A DNA stretch of 64,000 bases from an uncultured Alistipes sp. (GTDB lineage Bacteria > Bacteroidota > Bacteroidia > Bacteroidales > Rikenellaceae). The stretch covers positions 39,357 through 103,356 of the forward strand of contig CANQIF010000009.1 in NCBI GenBank assembly GCA_947623965.1, read 5' to 3'. Positions 1 through 9,143 of this stretch are shown piece by piece. The notes beneath the pieces are model-generated. The model was not told where the DNA came from, ran no database searches, and saw only the letters and a list, made by a program, of their open reading frames with translations. Both the position numbers and the translations under genes were made by a program. Within the stretch, counting starts at the first letter, position 1. Every line of letters starts with the position of its first letter.

Positions 1-798
1 GCGGTATGCGTTCGTTGCGCAATCCTCGGGCTTGAAGTCGAAACAGTGCGGATCGTCCACGCCGAGGTCGCCGTTGCGGTAGAACTTCTTCCCCGAGACG
101 CCGCCGAAGCGGACCCCGATGCGCTGCACACGGTCGGTCGTGTTGCGCAGACGCCACAGCGCCGCATCCTTCACGCCGCGAAGGGCGGGCGGCAGTTCGC
201 CGCCGCACGCTGCAGTCGGGCCGTTCTCGCGGTTCGTCCGTGCGATATTCGAATGATATGAATCTTTATTGGAGATAAAATATGCTTTTTCACTGTTATT
301 CAGACTTCTGCCATTCTGATTCGCTCTCGCCTCCGCCGCATGGGGTGCGGCAGAAACGGCAAACGTGTCAGGAGCGCCAGGCGCGTCGGGCGCGAGGTCC
401 GACACGCGCAGCACCTGCGCCTCGAGCGTGACCCCTCCCTGCGCATAGTCCATGCGCCCCGCCGTGTAGCGGGCCGTGCAGCTCCCTGCGGGGAGCTCGA
501 AGCGCAGGTTTCCGCCCATGCCGGGAAGGTAGATGCCGAATTCGGGCGTGTCGCTGCACTCGACGCGGAACCCCGTGTGGGCTCCGTACAAGGCGCGGTT
601 GAAGCGGCCCGGACCGTCGTGCGTCACGACCCCGCCGCCGTCGGGAAGGTAGTGCGGCGGCCGCGGCCGGAAAGAGGGCTCGTTGAAGGTGTAGCTTTCA
701 TCGAGCTGCGGACGCCCGAATTGCTGGGCTTCAACGGAATTCGCATCGAAAAGAAACGGGGCTGCGAGGAGCGCGGCCCGCAGAGCGGCGCCTCGCAT
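1..798 (-). CDS. DUF4450-like secreted protein (partial, runs off left edge)
   Basis: An open frame runs from an ATG at 798 leftward to position 1 without a stop, so only the N-terminal 266 residues are visible. It starts with a short hydrophobic signal-like segment (about residues 4-20, ending near VEAQQ). It continues with SYTFNEPSFRPRPPHYLPDG and a segment around residues 70-80 with FGIYLPGMGGNL, which resembles the start of DUF4450 proteins found in Bacteroidota polysaccharide loci; this is from memory of the family and only moderately certain. The ATG shares its A with the stop of the upstream glycosidase (TGATG), so the two are probably translationally coupled. Residues near 160-190 are richer in Asn and Ser than their surroundings and match a local AT-rich patch at about 240-330. 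The substrate is unknown. The position after a GH105 suggests rhamnogalacturonan or another pectic chain. Confidence 0.6.
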   Translation of the reverse strand, partial: MRGAALRAALLAAPFLFDANSVEAQQFGRPQLDESYTFNEPSFRPRPPHYLPDGGGVVTHDGPGRFNRALYGAHTGFRVECSDTPEFGIYLPGMGGNLRFELPAGSCTARYTAGRMDYAQGGVTLEAQVLRVSDLAPDAPGAPDTFAVSAAPHAAEARANQNGRSLNNSEKAYFISNKDSYHSNIARTNRENGPTAACGGELPPALRGVKDAALWRLRNTTDRVQRIGVRFGGVSGKKFYRNGDLGVDDPHCFDFKPEDCATNAYR

Positions 799-2945
799 CA
801 CGGCAGCGGCTGCAGACCTTCCCAGCGGACCTCCCACTTCCCGTTCTTCGGGAAGCCCGGATTCTCGACCGTGCAGCCGTCCCAGCCGGCGCACATGAGG
901 GCCACGGTGGTGAGCAGACCGCCGTTGCCGGGCAGGTAGCACCGCAGCCGGGCATCCTGGTAGTTGTGGCCGTTCGGGAGGTAGGTATTCGTGCGGTTCT
1001 CCATGAGGATGGCGTCGATCGCCTTTTCGGGCTCGCCCAATCGCACGGCGCACATCGCTGTCGTGGGGTAATCCCAGCCCCAGGTCTTGTTCCAGTTCCA
1101 ATTGGCGCAGACCCAGTCGAGCGTGCGGTGCATCGTCGCCGGATCGAGCAGCGGCGACTGCGGCAAGACGCCCAGTGCGGCCAGCACGGCCATGTGGTCC
1201 GACGTGAAGCGGATGTCGCGGTAGGTCTGGGGCGCTGTCTCGGCCGCGAGGTAGAGCCCATCGGCCTCGGCGAGCGGCGAGAGCTTCCGCCGCAGTTCGT
1301 CCCACCCGGCCCGGCGCTCCAGCCCGCGGCGCTCGCGCCACTGCTGCGCCACGCCGAGCGCATAGTGCCAGTAGGCCAGTTCGAAGGGCGGATTGACCGT
1401 CTCGGCGGCCCGCAGCGTCTCCTGCGCGGGGATGATGCCGCGGAGCACGTAGCGGTCGTGTTCGGCATCGTAGTCGGCGAAGTCGTACATGAAGGCGGCC
1501 GTCTCCTCGACCAGGTCGCCGTAGGTTTCGAGCAGCTCCCCGGAGGGGCGGGCCCGGTAGAGGAGCTCGGCTAAATAGATGAGGTGGGGCTGCTGCCAGA
1601 TGAGGAACGAGCCGGTCTTCGAGGGGGCCTCCATGGCCGACGGGTCGGTCATCTTCATCCAGCGGAGCCCCTCGAAGCCCTGCCGGCGGGCGATCTCGCG
1701 GGCCGTCGGGGCGGCCAGGTGGTACCAGGCGAGCGACCGTTCGAGCAGCTCGGGATGGCCCCACAGCGCGAACTGAGCCTGGTGCCAGAAGATCATTTCG
1801 AGGTGGAACTTGCCGAACCACGAGTTGTAGGTGAGGCCCGTCTCCTGCGGGGGCGTGTCGCCGGCGCACTGCACGGCCAGCAAGTATTGCGAGAGGACGA
1901 TGCGGCGCTCGAGCTCGGCGGCGCGCGGATCGGTCGCCCGGCTCAGATCGACGGCGGCCCCCTGCTCCCAGAACTGCTGCCAGTGGGCGGCCGAGCGGGC
2001 TTCGACGTCGGCGATCGGCAGGGCGGCGACCTCGATCGGCTCCAGCTCCTCCTCGCCGGCCATCGCCTCGCGGATGGCCGTCTCGTCGTTCGAGGGGGTG
2101 AAGTGCGCCGCGAGGGCCCACTCGTCATCCTCGGGGGTCAGCACGAAAGCGTTGCGGCTGCGGCGCGCGATCGAGGCCGTTCCCTCCCAGGCGAGCCGGA
2201 CGTAGTAGACCGTCCCGTCGATCGTGCGGCGCAGCGTCGCACCCCGGGGCTCCGAGGCGACGAGCTCGGTGTCGTGCAGCTCCTCCTTGGTCCAGTCGCA
2301 GCCGTCGTCCGAATGGCCGCCCGTAGGATAGGCGAAGCGGATGACGACGGGCAGCCGGCGCGTCGAGCGGATGCGGGCCGCGATGCGGTCCACCGAGGGG
2401 TCGCAGACCGTGGTCACCTCGACGCGGGTCCCCCCGACGGTGAAGGCCGAACGGATCGTCCCCTGCCAGAGGTCGAGCTGCTGGTCGATGTCGCGCAGGC
2501 TGTCGGGGTCGAGGCCGTCGAAGCCGATCGTCCCGAGGTGCAGCCGGTGGGGGTTGACGCGGTACCAGTCGGCGGCGCCGGCGCCGCGCCCCTCCTTGGG
2601 CTGGGTGGCGTAGCGCTCCGTGCGGCCGCGGCCGAAGTCGTAGTCGCGCAGGGTCTCCTCGTGGCGGTAGTTCTCGGGGTTGGCGAAGGAGTGCCAGCCC
2701 CAGTCGCTTTGCGTGCCGAGGGGGACGCCGTGGGCGTAAAGTTCGGGAAAGCTCTGCAGCCCCGTCACGTCGGCCGTGAAGGCGAAGCCGCCGTTGCCGA
2801 CGGTGAAGGAGGCGAGCGTGTCGATGCGTGTCGTTCGGGGGGCATGGCGTTCGACGAGCGCCATGCGGTCGATGCGCTCCTCGACGGCGGTGCATCCCGC
2901 CGCGAGGAGCAGCGCGGCTGTCGCCGCGAAAAGAGGTCGGTTCAT
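798..2945 (-). CDS. Six-hairpin glycosidase-like lipoprotein
   Basis: The product is a 715-residue lipoprotein. The signal peptide ends in LLLAAGC, giving an acylated Cys at residue 18. The N-terminal half (about 40-320) is beta-rich, like the super-sandwich domain that precedes (alpha/alpha)6 catalytic domains. The C-terminal half carries aromatic-rich helical motifs such as NSWFGKFHLEMIFWHQAQFA, and further on SFLIWQQPHLIYLAE, PAQETLRAAETVNPPFELAYW and NKTWGWDYP, typical of six-hairpin glycosidases (GH65/GH95-like clan). I cannot name the GH family. It probably cuts a pectic side chain, because it sits between a GH105 pseudogene and a DUF4450-like gene. The gap to the upstream GH105 is 213 bp with no obvious promoter, and the downstream gene overlaps the stop. 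Confidence 0.72.
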   Translation of the reverse strand: MNRPLFAATAALLLAAGCTAVEERIDRMALVERHAPRTTRIDTLASFTVGNGGFAFTADVTGLQSFPELYAHGVPLGTQSDWGWHSFANPENYRHEETLRDYDFGRGRTERYATQPKEGRGAGAADWYRVNPHRLHLGTIGFDGLDPDSLRDIDQQLDLWQGTIRSAFTVGGTRVEVTTVCDPSVDRIAARIRSTRRLPVVIRFAYPTGGHSDDGCDWTKEELHDTELVASEPRGATLRRTIDGTVYYVRLAWEGTASIARRSRNAFVLTPEDDEWALAAHFTPSNDETAIREAMAGEEELEPIEVAALPIADVEARSAAHWQQFWEQGAAVDLSRATDPRAAELERRIVLSQYLLAVQCAGDTPPQETGLTYNSWFGKFHLEMIFWHQAQFALWGHPELLERSLAWYHLAAPTAREIARRQGFEGLRWMKMTDPSAMEAPSKTGSFLIWQQPHLIYLAELLYRARPSGELLETYGDLVEETAAFMYDFADYDAEHDRYVLRGIIPAQETLRAAETVNPPFELAYWHYALGVAQQWRERRGLERRAGWDELRRKLSPLAEADGLYLAAETAPQTYRDIRFTSDHMAVLAALGVLPQSPLLDPATMHRTLDWVCANWNWNKTWGWDYPTTAMCAVRLGEPEKAIDAILMENRTNTYLPNGHNYQDARLRCYLPGNGGLLTTVALMCAGWDGCTVENPGFPKNGKWEVRWEGLQPLP

Positions 2946-3158
2946 ATCGGGTTGATCCTAATTGATTTTTTGTTGTCAGCGTTCGGCCGTCTCGCCCGGC
3001 GTCGGTCTATGGCCGGCGCCGGTTCGCTCTCGGCCGGTTGCCTTGCTTCCGTTGTCCGCCGTTTGCCGCCGGTTTCGGCTCTTTGGCAGCCGCTGTCGGC
3101 CGTTTTGCCGCCCGGCGGGCCGCTCCGTTTTCCGCCGGAGCCCCACTCCTGCGCCCGG

Positions 3159-4330
3159 CTATCGGTGCAGTTCGAGGCACCCCATGATGAAAGGGCCGGT
3201 TCCTTTCGCATCGTTGTCGCGGATGCGTTCGCCGATGTAGTATTCGAAGCTGCCGTCGCGGTAGGGGTCGCCGCCCAGTCCGCCCACGGCACAGCAGCCG
3301 ATGAGCGAGAGGGTTCCTTCGTCGTCGGCGAAGATCATCCGCTCGGTGAGCGCTTCGAAGGCCTCGCGGGCGTAGCGCCGGTAGCGGGCCGGCAGATACC
3401 CCCGGTTGACCGCCTTGGCGTAGGCGTACATGAATTGCGCCGTGACGGTCGCCTCGGGGTAGTTGCCCGGCTGGTCGGGGCAGTCGAGCACCTGGTACCA
3501 GAGGCCGCCGCGGCGGTACCGCGGCAGGGCGTCGGCCAGTCCGCGCAGATAGCCGATGATCTCGGCGCGGGCGGGATGGCCGGCGGGGATGAAGTCGAGG
3601 TTGTCGACGAGGGCCATGAACCACCAGCCGATCGAGCGGCCCCAGAAGTTGGGCGAATGGCCCGTTGCGGGGTCGGCCCAGCGCTGCGACCGGCTCTCGT
3701 CCCAGGCGTGATGGTAGAGCCCTGTGGCGGGGTCGTGGGTGTGCAGGTGGCAGAGGCGGATCTGCCGCACGGCCTCCTCGATCCACTCGGGACGGTCGAA
3801 GACGGCGCCGTATTGCGCCAGGAAGGGCGAACACATGTAGAGGCCGTCGAGCCACATCTGATGCTCGTAGCGGCGCTTGTGCCAGAAGCCGCCGTCCGAG
3901 GTGCGGGGCTGCTCGCGCAGCTGGTCCGCGAGCCGGTCCATGGCGAGGCGGTATTTCTCCTTGCCCGTCTCGGCGTAGCAGTCGAAGAGGTATTTGCCCG
4001 AGTTGATGAAGTCGAGGTTGTAGGCTTCGCGGTCGTAGCGGTGGATGCGCCCCTCGGCATCGACGAGCGTGTCGGCCAGCTTTTCGACATAGTCGAAGTA
4101 GGTGCGGTCGCCCGTGGCGTGCCAGAGTGCAGCATGGCGCAGCATCCGACGCCCTGCGAATAGCCGAAGAAAGGGGCCCGGCCGAAGTCGAGCTGCCATG
4201 CCTCGGGGAAGCGCTTCATCTCCGAGGCGGCGAAACGGAGGGCGTAGCTGTCGGCGGCGGGGCGGCGGGGCTGGCGGGCTGCCGCCGAGACGGCGAAGAG
4301 AAGCAGGACGAGGGTCGCGAAAGGTCTCAT
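3159..4330 (-). pseudogene. GH105 unsaturated rhamnogalacturonyl hydrolase, frameshifted
   Basis: GH105 enzymes remove the 4,5-unsaturated uronic acid from oligosaccharides made by pectate or rhamnogalacturonan lyases. The signal peptide and first residues (MRPFATLVLLLF to FFGYSQGVG) read from the ATG at 4330. The rest of the domain, from HAALWHATGDRTYFDYVEKL to the stop at 3159, lies in another frame. The join falls near 4125-4140 and fits loss of one base; I see no slippery heptamer. After the shift the domain looks whole: GGFWHKRRYEHQMWLDGLYM, NFWGRSIGWW and GSFEYYIGERIRDNDAKGTG match the intact GH105 at 48723-49946. A downstream ATG at 4199 opens the second frame but would lack the signal peptide. 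It is either a real pseudogene or a single-base sequencing error. It is the first gene of the leftmost operon. Confidence 0.85.
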
Positions 4331-4365
4331 GGCGGGTTTCTGGGCGGAAAGTTTGGAATCACTTA

Positions 4366-4396
4366 CAAAAATAAACCAAGAATTGGAATTTTCCAA
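4366..4396 (-). promoter_or_regulatory. Promoter of the GH105 operon with a palindrome
   Basis: Read on the minus strand, a TATTTTTG -7 element lies at 4373-4366 and a TTGG -33 element at 4396-4393, 19 bp apart, matching the Bacteroidota pattern. The -33 element is part of a 14-bp palindrome, TTGGAATTTTCCAA (4383-4396), between this promoter and the divergent one at 4421. The palindrome could be an operator; that is inference. Confidence 0.55.
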
Positions 4397-4420
4397 CGCG
4401 GAAACTTCGTATTTTTTCGC

Positions 4421-4428
4421 TATATTTG
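4421..4428 (+). promoter_or_regulatory. -7 element of the 4451-8953 operon
   Basis: TATATTTG at 4421-4428 fits the TAnnTTTG consensus. It places a likely start of transcription near 4433, leaving a leader of under 20 nt before the ATG at 4451. No clear TTTG is seen at -33. Confidence 0.55.
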
Positions 4429-4450
4429 CGCAATTGTAATGTTGCCCGTT

Positions 4451-6319
4451 ATGGATCTGAAAACCGTACAAACCGAGCTGCGCCGCCTCTCGGCCCTGGC
4501 CGAGGGGTGGCGGCGGCCGCAAGATATGACGGCGATCGAGCGCGACCTGGTGCTCGCCCGCCTGCGCGATCTATACGAGGCGGTTTCGTTCGGCTTCGAT
4601 GCCGCGGCGGAGAGCTGCCTGCCGGAGGTGCCCCGGATGCCGGAGGATGCCGGGGCGGCCGTCTCCGGCCCGCAGGCGGCCGGGGCCGTTTCGCCGGTCG
4701 CAGCTTCGGCGGCGGCCGGAACGGAGCCCGGAATTTCCGTCGAGGCTTCGGCCGAAATGCAGGCCGATGTGTTCCCCGCCGGCCGGCCGGCCGGCCCGAA
4801 ATCCGCGGAGGAGCCGGCGACGGAGCCGATCCCGGAATCGGCAACGGCTGAAAAACCGGCGGAGGAACCCGCCGGGGAACCGGTCGACGAGCCTGTGACC
4901 CTCGATGCCGACGCCTTTCTGTCGCTCGACGGGCTGTTGCGCCAGCCGGTCGCCGCACTGCGGGAGGAGCCCCGCTCCGGATCGGCTTCGGAACGGGCTG
5001 TGACGGCCCCGGCCTCCGAGGCTTCGGAGGCTCCGGCTGCCGCATCTTCCGCATCGAGCCGCGCGTCGCACGCAGTTTCGGCCTTCCGCAGCCTCTTCGA
5101 CGATGAATCGGAGTTGGTGCGCCACCGCCGCAAGCAGCAGGTCATCATGTCGCTCTACGATACGGTGCCCGAGCCGGCGCCGAAACGCGCGAAGGCCTAT
5201 GCCGACGTGCCGGAATCCGCCGCCCCGTCCGGCGTCTCCCGCTCCTCCCGCTCGATCGGCGGGGAGGTGATCGAGGTGTCGGAGGCCTCCTTGTCGGCCG
5301 AACTGCCCGTCGTGGGTATGCCCGCCGTCGAGGCGCTGGCCGCCGAGGTCGGAACGGCCGCGGCCAAGGCTACTGAAGCGGCAGAAGCTCCCGAAATCGC
5401 AGAAACGCCCGAGCCTGCCGAGGCGATCGAAAGTGCCGCGTCGCAGGAGGAGGCGGAAGCCGCGGATATGCCGGCGGCAGCGGCTCCGGTCGAGGACACA
5501 CCGGCGCCCGAAGAAACGGCGGCGCAGGAGCGTGCCGAATCGGTCCCCGAAGCGCCGTCTGCTGAACCGTCGGACGAAGAGCCCGCTGCCGAATCGTCTG
5601 CCGAAGTGACCGCCGAAGTGACCGCCGAGGAGACTGCCGAAGAGACTGCCGAAGCTGATTCGGCCGAAAGCAGCGCAGAGGCCGTTGTGGAAAATTCCGT
5701 TGAGGCCGCCCCCGAAGAAGCCAGCGAGGAGGACCCCGGAATCGTTATGGATGAGGCTTCCGAAGCAGTCCTCGGGAACGCCTCCGATGACGTCCTCGGG
5801 AACGCCCGTGAAGAGCTCCCCGGGGACGTCTTCGAAGATACTCCCGAAAATACCGTCGAGCGCGCTTCCGGGGAGGCTTCCGGGGAGGCCGCGGCGAATG
5901 CCCCCGAGGCTTCTGCCGATTCCGTTGCCGAACCGCAGCCGTTTGCTGCACCCGCCGCATCGCCGGCCGCCCCGGCTTCCCCCGCTGCCGGCACCGTGCT
6001 GGGCGAGGTGATCGCGCCGCACGTGCAGACCTTAGCCGACACGCTGGCCGCCTCCGCTTCCGACGATGTAGCCGCCGAGCTGCGCCGCCGCGAGCCGGTC
6101 ACCGATCTGCGCCGCGCCGTGGGGATCAACGACAAGTTCCTGCTCATCCGCGACCTCTTCGACGGCAACGGATCGCTCTACGAGATCACGATCCGCCGCC
6201 TGAACGAGTTCGACAATTTCGACGACTGCATGATCTACATCGCCGAGCACTTCGCCTGGAATCCCAACTCCGACGGTGCGAAGCTGATGATGGAGCTGCT
6301 CGAACGCAAATTCGCCTGA
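4451..6319 (+). CDS. Ala/Glu-rich protein with conserved Bacteroidota C-terminal domain
   Basis: The product has 622 residues. A short conserved N-terminus (MDLKTVQTELRRLSALAEG, residues 1-45) is followed by about 480 residues dominated by Ala, Glu, Pro and Ser, with runs such as AEVTAEVTAEETAEETAEA. The last 75 residues are ordered and contain GINDKFLLIRDLFDG and FDDCMIYIAEHFAWNPNS. This ending is familiar from uncharacterised Bacteroidota proteins encoded next to rsmI. The ATG at 4451 follows a TATATTTG promoter; an ATG at 4439 in the same frame would add four residues. rsmI starts 7 bp downstream. The acidic linker suggests an extended tether between two small domains. No membrane segment or signal peptide is visible. 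Function unknown. Confidence 0.8.
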   Translation: MDLKTVQTELRRLSALAEGWRRPQDMTAIERDLVLARLRDLYEAVSFGFDAAAESCLPEVPRMPEDAGAAVSGPQAAGAVSPVAASAAAGTEPGISVEASAEMQADVFPAGRPAGPKSAEEPATEPIPESATAEKPAEEPAGEPVDEPVTLDADAFLSLDGLLRQPVAALREEPRSGSASERAVTAPASEASEAPAAASSASSRASHAVSAFRSLFDDESELVRHRRKQQVIMSLYDTVPEPAPKRAKAYADVPESAAPSGVSRSSRSIGGEVIEVSEASLSAELPVVGMPAVEALAAEVGTAAAKATEAAEAPEIAETPEPAEAIESAASQEEAEAADMPAAAAPVEDTPAPEETAAQERAESVPEAPSAEPSDEEPAAESSAEVTAEVTAEETAEETAEADSAESSAEAVVENSVEAAPEEASEEDPGIVMDEASEAVLGNASDDVLGNAREELPGDVFEDTPENTVERASGEASGEAAANAPEASADSVAEPQPFAAPAASPAAPASPAAGTVLGEVIAPHVQTLADTLAASASDDVAAELRRREPVTDLRRAVGINDKFLLIRDLFDGNGSLYEITIRRLNEFDNFDDCMIYIAEHFAWNPNSDGAKLMMELLERKFA

Positions 6320-6326
6320 TCCGACG

Positions 6327-7046
6327 ATGGCCAAGCTCTATCTGGTGCCGACCCCGATCGGCAATCTGGACGACATCACGCTGCGGGCCGTGGCGGTGCT
6401 CCGCTCGGTCGATCTGATCCTGGCCGAGGACACGCGCACAACCTCCGTGCTGCTGCGCCACCTCGGGATCGAAAAGCCCCTCCGCTCGCACCACAAATTC
6501 AACGAACACGCCACGGCGGCTCTCTTCAGCGAGACGGTCGCCGCCGGGCGCGATGTGGCGCTCGTTTCGGACGCTGGTACGCCCGGCATCTCCGATCCGG
6601 GCTTCCTGCTCGTGCGCACCTGCGTCGGGCAGGGCATCGAGGTCGAGACGCTGCCCGGCGCCACGGCCCTCGTCCCGGCGCTGGTTGACAGCGGCTTCCC
6701 GTGCGACCGCTTCTGCTTCGAGGGCTTCCTGCCCCAGAAGAAGGGCCGCCTAAAGCAGTTGCAGCGCCTCGCCGAGGAGGAGCGGACGATGATCTTCTAC
6801 GAATCGCCCTACCGCGTGGTGAAGTGCCTCGAACAGTTCGCCGAGGTCTTCGGTGCGGATCGTCCGATCTCCGTCTCGCGCGAACTGACCAAGAAATTCG
6901 AACAAACCCTTCGCGGCACGGTGGCCGAGCTCCTCGACCACTTCCGCACGACCGAACCGAGAGGCGAATTCGTCCTGGTCGTGGCGGGCCGGCCGCGCAA
7001 ACCCAAATCCCCGGAAGAAACCTCGCCCGAAGATGAAAACGAATGA
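6327..7046 (+). CDS. rsmI: 16S rRNA (cytidine-1402 2'-O) methyltransferase RsmI
   Basis: RsmI uses S-adenosylmethionine to methylate the 2'-O of C1402 in 16S rRNA, which tunes decoding in the ribosomal P site. The 239-residue product opens with LYLVPTPIGNLDDITLRA and has AEDTRTT and SDAGTPGISDPG, all hallmarks of the RsmI/tetrapyrrole-methylase fold, then GFLPQKKGRLKQL and FYESPYR. Length is slightly short of the E. coli enzyme, with the extreme C-terminus trimmed. It starts 7 bp after the Ala/Glu-rich gene, and its last 14 bp overlap the acyltransferase gene, so the genes are probably co-transcribed and translationally coupled. Confidence 0.97.
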   Translation: MAKLYLVPTPIGNLDDITLRAVAVLRSVDLILAEDTRTTSVLLRHLGIEKPLRSHHKFNEHATAALFSETVAAGRDVALVSDAGTPGISDPGFLLVRTCVGQGIEVETLPGATALVPALVDSGFPCDRFCFEGFLPQKKGRLKQLQRLAEEERTMIFYESPYRVVKCLEQFAEVFGADRPISVSRELTKKFEQTLRGTVAELLDHFRTTEPRGEFVLVVAGRPRKPKSPEETSPEDENE

Positions 7047-7950
7047 CCTCCATGTCGGCCAGCGCATCGCCCTGGAGCTGTTGTGGGGCCTCGCACGCTG
7101 CATCGCCGTGCTGCCTTACTGGTTCAAGTACTACGTGCTCGAATCGATTCTCTTCTTTCTGTTGTGCGATCTGCTGCATTACCGCCGCAGGATCATCCTC
7201 GAAAATCTGCGCAACTCCTTTCCCGAACGGAGCGAACGGGAGCTGCGCCGACTGGCCCGCAAATACTACCACACGCTGGCCCAGATGTTCATCGACACCT
7301 TCAATTTCACCTATATGCCTGCGCGCAAGATCCGCCGCTGCTTCTCGATCGAGAACATCGACGAGGAGCGCCGCCTGACGCGCGGCGGCGACTGGATCGC
7401 CATCATGGGACACTTCGGCTGCTGGGAGGTGGGCTCCTTCATGCCCTTCTACGACGATACGGTCCAGGCGGTCGGCATCTACCATCCGCTGCGCAGCAAG
7501 GTGCTCGACAGCTTCTACCGGAGGCTGCGCTCCTCCTCCTATTCGGTGCCGGTGGCCAAGCGGCAGGCGATGCGCTTCTACCTCCACCACCGCGACACGG
7601 GCTACAACGGCCGCCGGCTGGCGCTCGGCATGATCGCCGATCAGAACCCGCCGGCACGCCCCGATGCCCACTGGTTCCGCTTCCTGAACCAGGATACGGT
7701 CTTCTACGACGGTGCCGAACAGATGGCGGTGCGCTACGGCATGCCGATTCTTTTCACCGCGGTGGAGCGGGTGGCGCGCGGACGCTACCGCATCCGCTTC
7801 GAATCGCTTTACGACGGTGTCGAGCCGGTCGGAAAACACGAGATCACGGAACGCTACGTCCGCCGTTTGGAGCGGATGATCGTCGAACGGCCCGAACTTT
7901 GGATGTGGTCGCATCGTCGTTGGAAACAGAAACCCGATGCCGAAATGTAA
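7033..7950 (+). CDS. Lipid A acyltransferase, LpxL/HtrB family
   Basis: This is a 305-residue inner-membrane acyltransferase of the LpxL/LpxM family, which adds secondary acyl chains to the lipid A precursor. The N-terminus holds a hydrophobic segment around residues 12-45 (CIAVLPYWFKYYVLESILFF). The catalytic H-x4-E motif is seen as HFGCWE in IMGHFGCWEVGSF near residue 121. MIADQNPP (about residue 200) matches the conserved D-x-P region of the family. It overlaps rsmI by 14 bp and the next glycosyltransferase by 14 bp. Bacteroidota lipid A is usually penta- or tetra-acylated with a single LpxL-type enzyme, so this may be that enzyme; the acyl donor cannot be read from sequence. Confidence 0.9.
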   Translation: MKTNDLHVGQRIALELLWGLARCIAVLPYWFKYYVLESILFFLLCDLLHYRRRIILENLRNSFPERSERELRRLARKYYHTLAQMFIDTFNFTYMPARKIRRCFSIENIDEERRLTRGGDWIAIMGHFGCWEVGSFMPFYDDTVQAVGIYHPLRSKVLDSFYRRLRSSSYSVPVAKRQAMRFYLHHRDTGYNGRRLALGMIADQNPPARPDAHWFRFLNQDTVFYDGAEQMAVRYGMPILFTAVERVARGRYRIRFESLYDGVEPVGKHEITERYVRRLERMIVERPELWMWSHRRWKQKPDAEM

Positions 7951-8953
7951 AGTCGTCATATTGAACTGGAACGGCGCCGGACAGCTGCGCCGCTATCTGC
8001 CTTCGGTCGTCGCCGCGACCCCGCCGGAGGTGGAGATCGTCGTGGTCGACAACGGTTCGACGGACGATTCGGCGGCGCTGCTCGAACGCTCCTTTCCGAC
8101 CGTCAGGCTGTTGCAGCTCGACCGCAACTACGGCTTCGCCGGCGGGTATGACCAGGCGATGGAACAGATCGGGGCGGACTATGTCGTCCTGCTCAACTCC
8201 GATGTCGAGACCCCTGCGGGGTGGCTCGAACCGCTCGTGCGCTGCCTCGACGAACACCCCGACGTGGCGGCCTGCGCGCCGAAGCTGCGCTCGACCGAAG
8301 CGCGCGACCGCTTCGAGTATGCCGGGGCGGCGGGGGGCTTTCTGGACGGGCTGGGCTATCCTTTCTGCCGGGGCCGCGTGCTGCGGAGCGTCGAGCGGGA
8401 CTGCGGACAGTACGACGACGCGTGCGATGTCTTTTGGGTGACGGGGGCGGCCTTCTGCTGCCGGACTGCCGTTTTCCGCGAGCTGGGCGGGTTCGACGAG
8501 CACTTCTTCGCTCACATGGAGGAGATCGACCTCTGCTGGCGGATGCAGCTGGCGGGCTACCGCGTGCGGATCGTCCCGGAGAGTTGCGTCTACCATTTCG
8601 GCGGCGGCACGCTCCAGACCGACTCGCCGCGCAAGATCTTCTTCAACCACCGCAACAACCTCGCGATGCTCTTCAAATGCGCCTCCGGCTGCCGCCTGCT
8701 CGCGGTGCTTCTGTTGCGGCCGTGGCTCGACCTGCTGGCCGCTTCGACCTATCTGCTGCAGGGCCACGGCGCCAACTTCTGCGCCGTGTTCCGGGCCTGG
8801 GGTTCCTTTCTCGCGAGCCTCGGCCGGCTCAGGCGCCAGCGCCGGCAGCTCCGCGCGGGCGGGCGGGTGCCGGAGCCTGCGACGATCTGGCACGGTTCGA
8901 TCCTTTGGCGTTATGTTCAGGGGTGCCGGACTTACCGGGAAATTATCGGATAA
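7937..8953 (+). CDS. Family 2 glycosyltransferase (rhamnosyltransferase-like)
   Basis: This is a 338-residue GT-A fold transferase. It starts MPKCKVVILNWNGAGQLRRY and has VVDNGSTDDS (nucleotide-sugar binding), LNSDVE (the DxD-like metal site) and EEIDLCWRMQLAGY (the ED motif of the acceptor loop). It resembles WbbL-type rhamnosyltransferases. The C-terminal 80 residues include a hydrophobic stretch (LLAVLLLRPWLDLLAASTYL) that may lie on the membrane. It is last in a four-gene operon; its ATG lies inside the end of the acyltransferase gene. The pairing with a lipid A acyltransferase suggests envelope glycan assembly, but the sugar and acceptor are unknown. Confidence 0.92.
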   Translation: MPKCKVVILNWNGAGQLRRYLPSVVAATPPEVEIVVVDNGSTDDSAALLERSFPTVRLLQLDRNYGFAGGYDQAMEQIGADYVVLLNSDVETPAGWLEPLVRCLDEHPDVAACAPKLRSTEARDRFEYAGAAGGFLDGLGYPFCRGRVLRSVERDCGQYDDACDVFWVTGAAFCCRTAVFRELGGFDEHFFAHMEEIDLCWRMQLAGYRVRIVPESCVYHFGGGTLQTDSPRKIFFNHRNNLAMLFKCASGCRLLAVLLLRPWLDLLAASTYLLQGHGANFCAVFRAWGSFLASLGRLRRQRRQLRAGGRVPEPATIWHGSILWRYVQGCRTYREIIG

Positions 8954-9143
8954 CAGGCTTGCGGCCGGCTTTGCGGGACTGACGGCGGTCGGGGTCGGAT
9001 TTTCAGTTTTTTTAGCCGTCACTCGCGTATATTTCAGGGACGATTTCTTGTTTTAGAACTTATTTCGTGGTTGAGGAATTTCCTCGATACTGCTTTTCCC
9101 CGTGCCCTTTTTATTCGGAGATAACGTATTGTCCATTATGCAG

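Noticed and set aside
3159..4330. Programmed ribosomal frameshift in the GH105 gene
   Set aside because: No slippery heptamer or downstream structure was found at the join, and the paralogue is in one frame.
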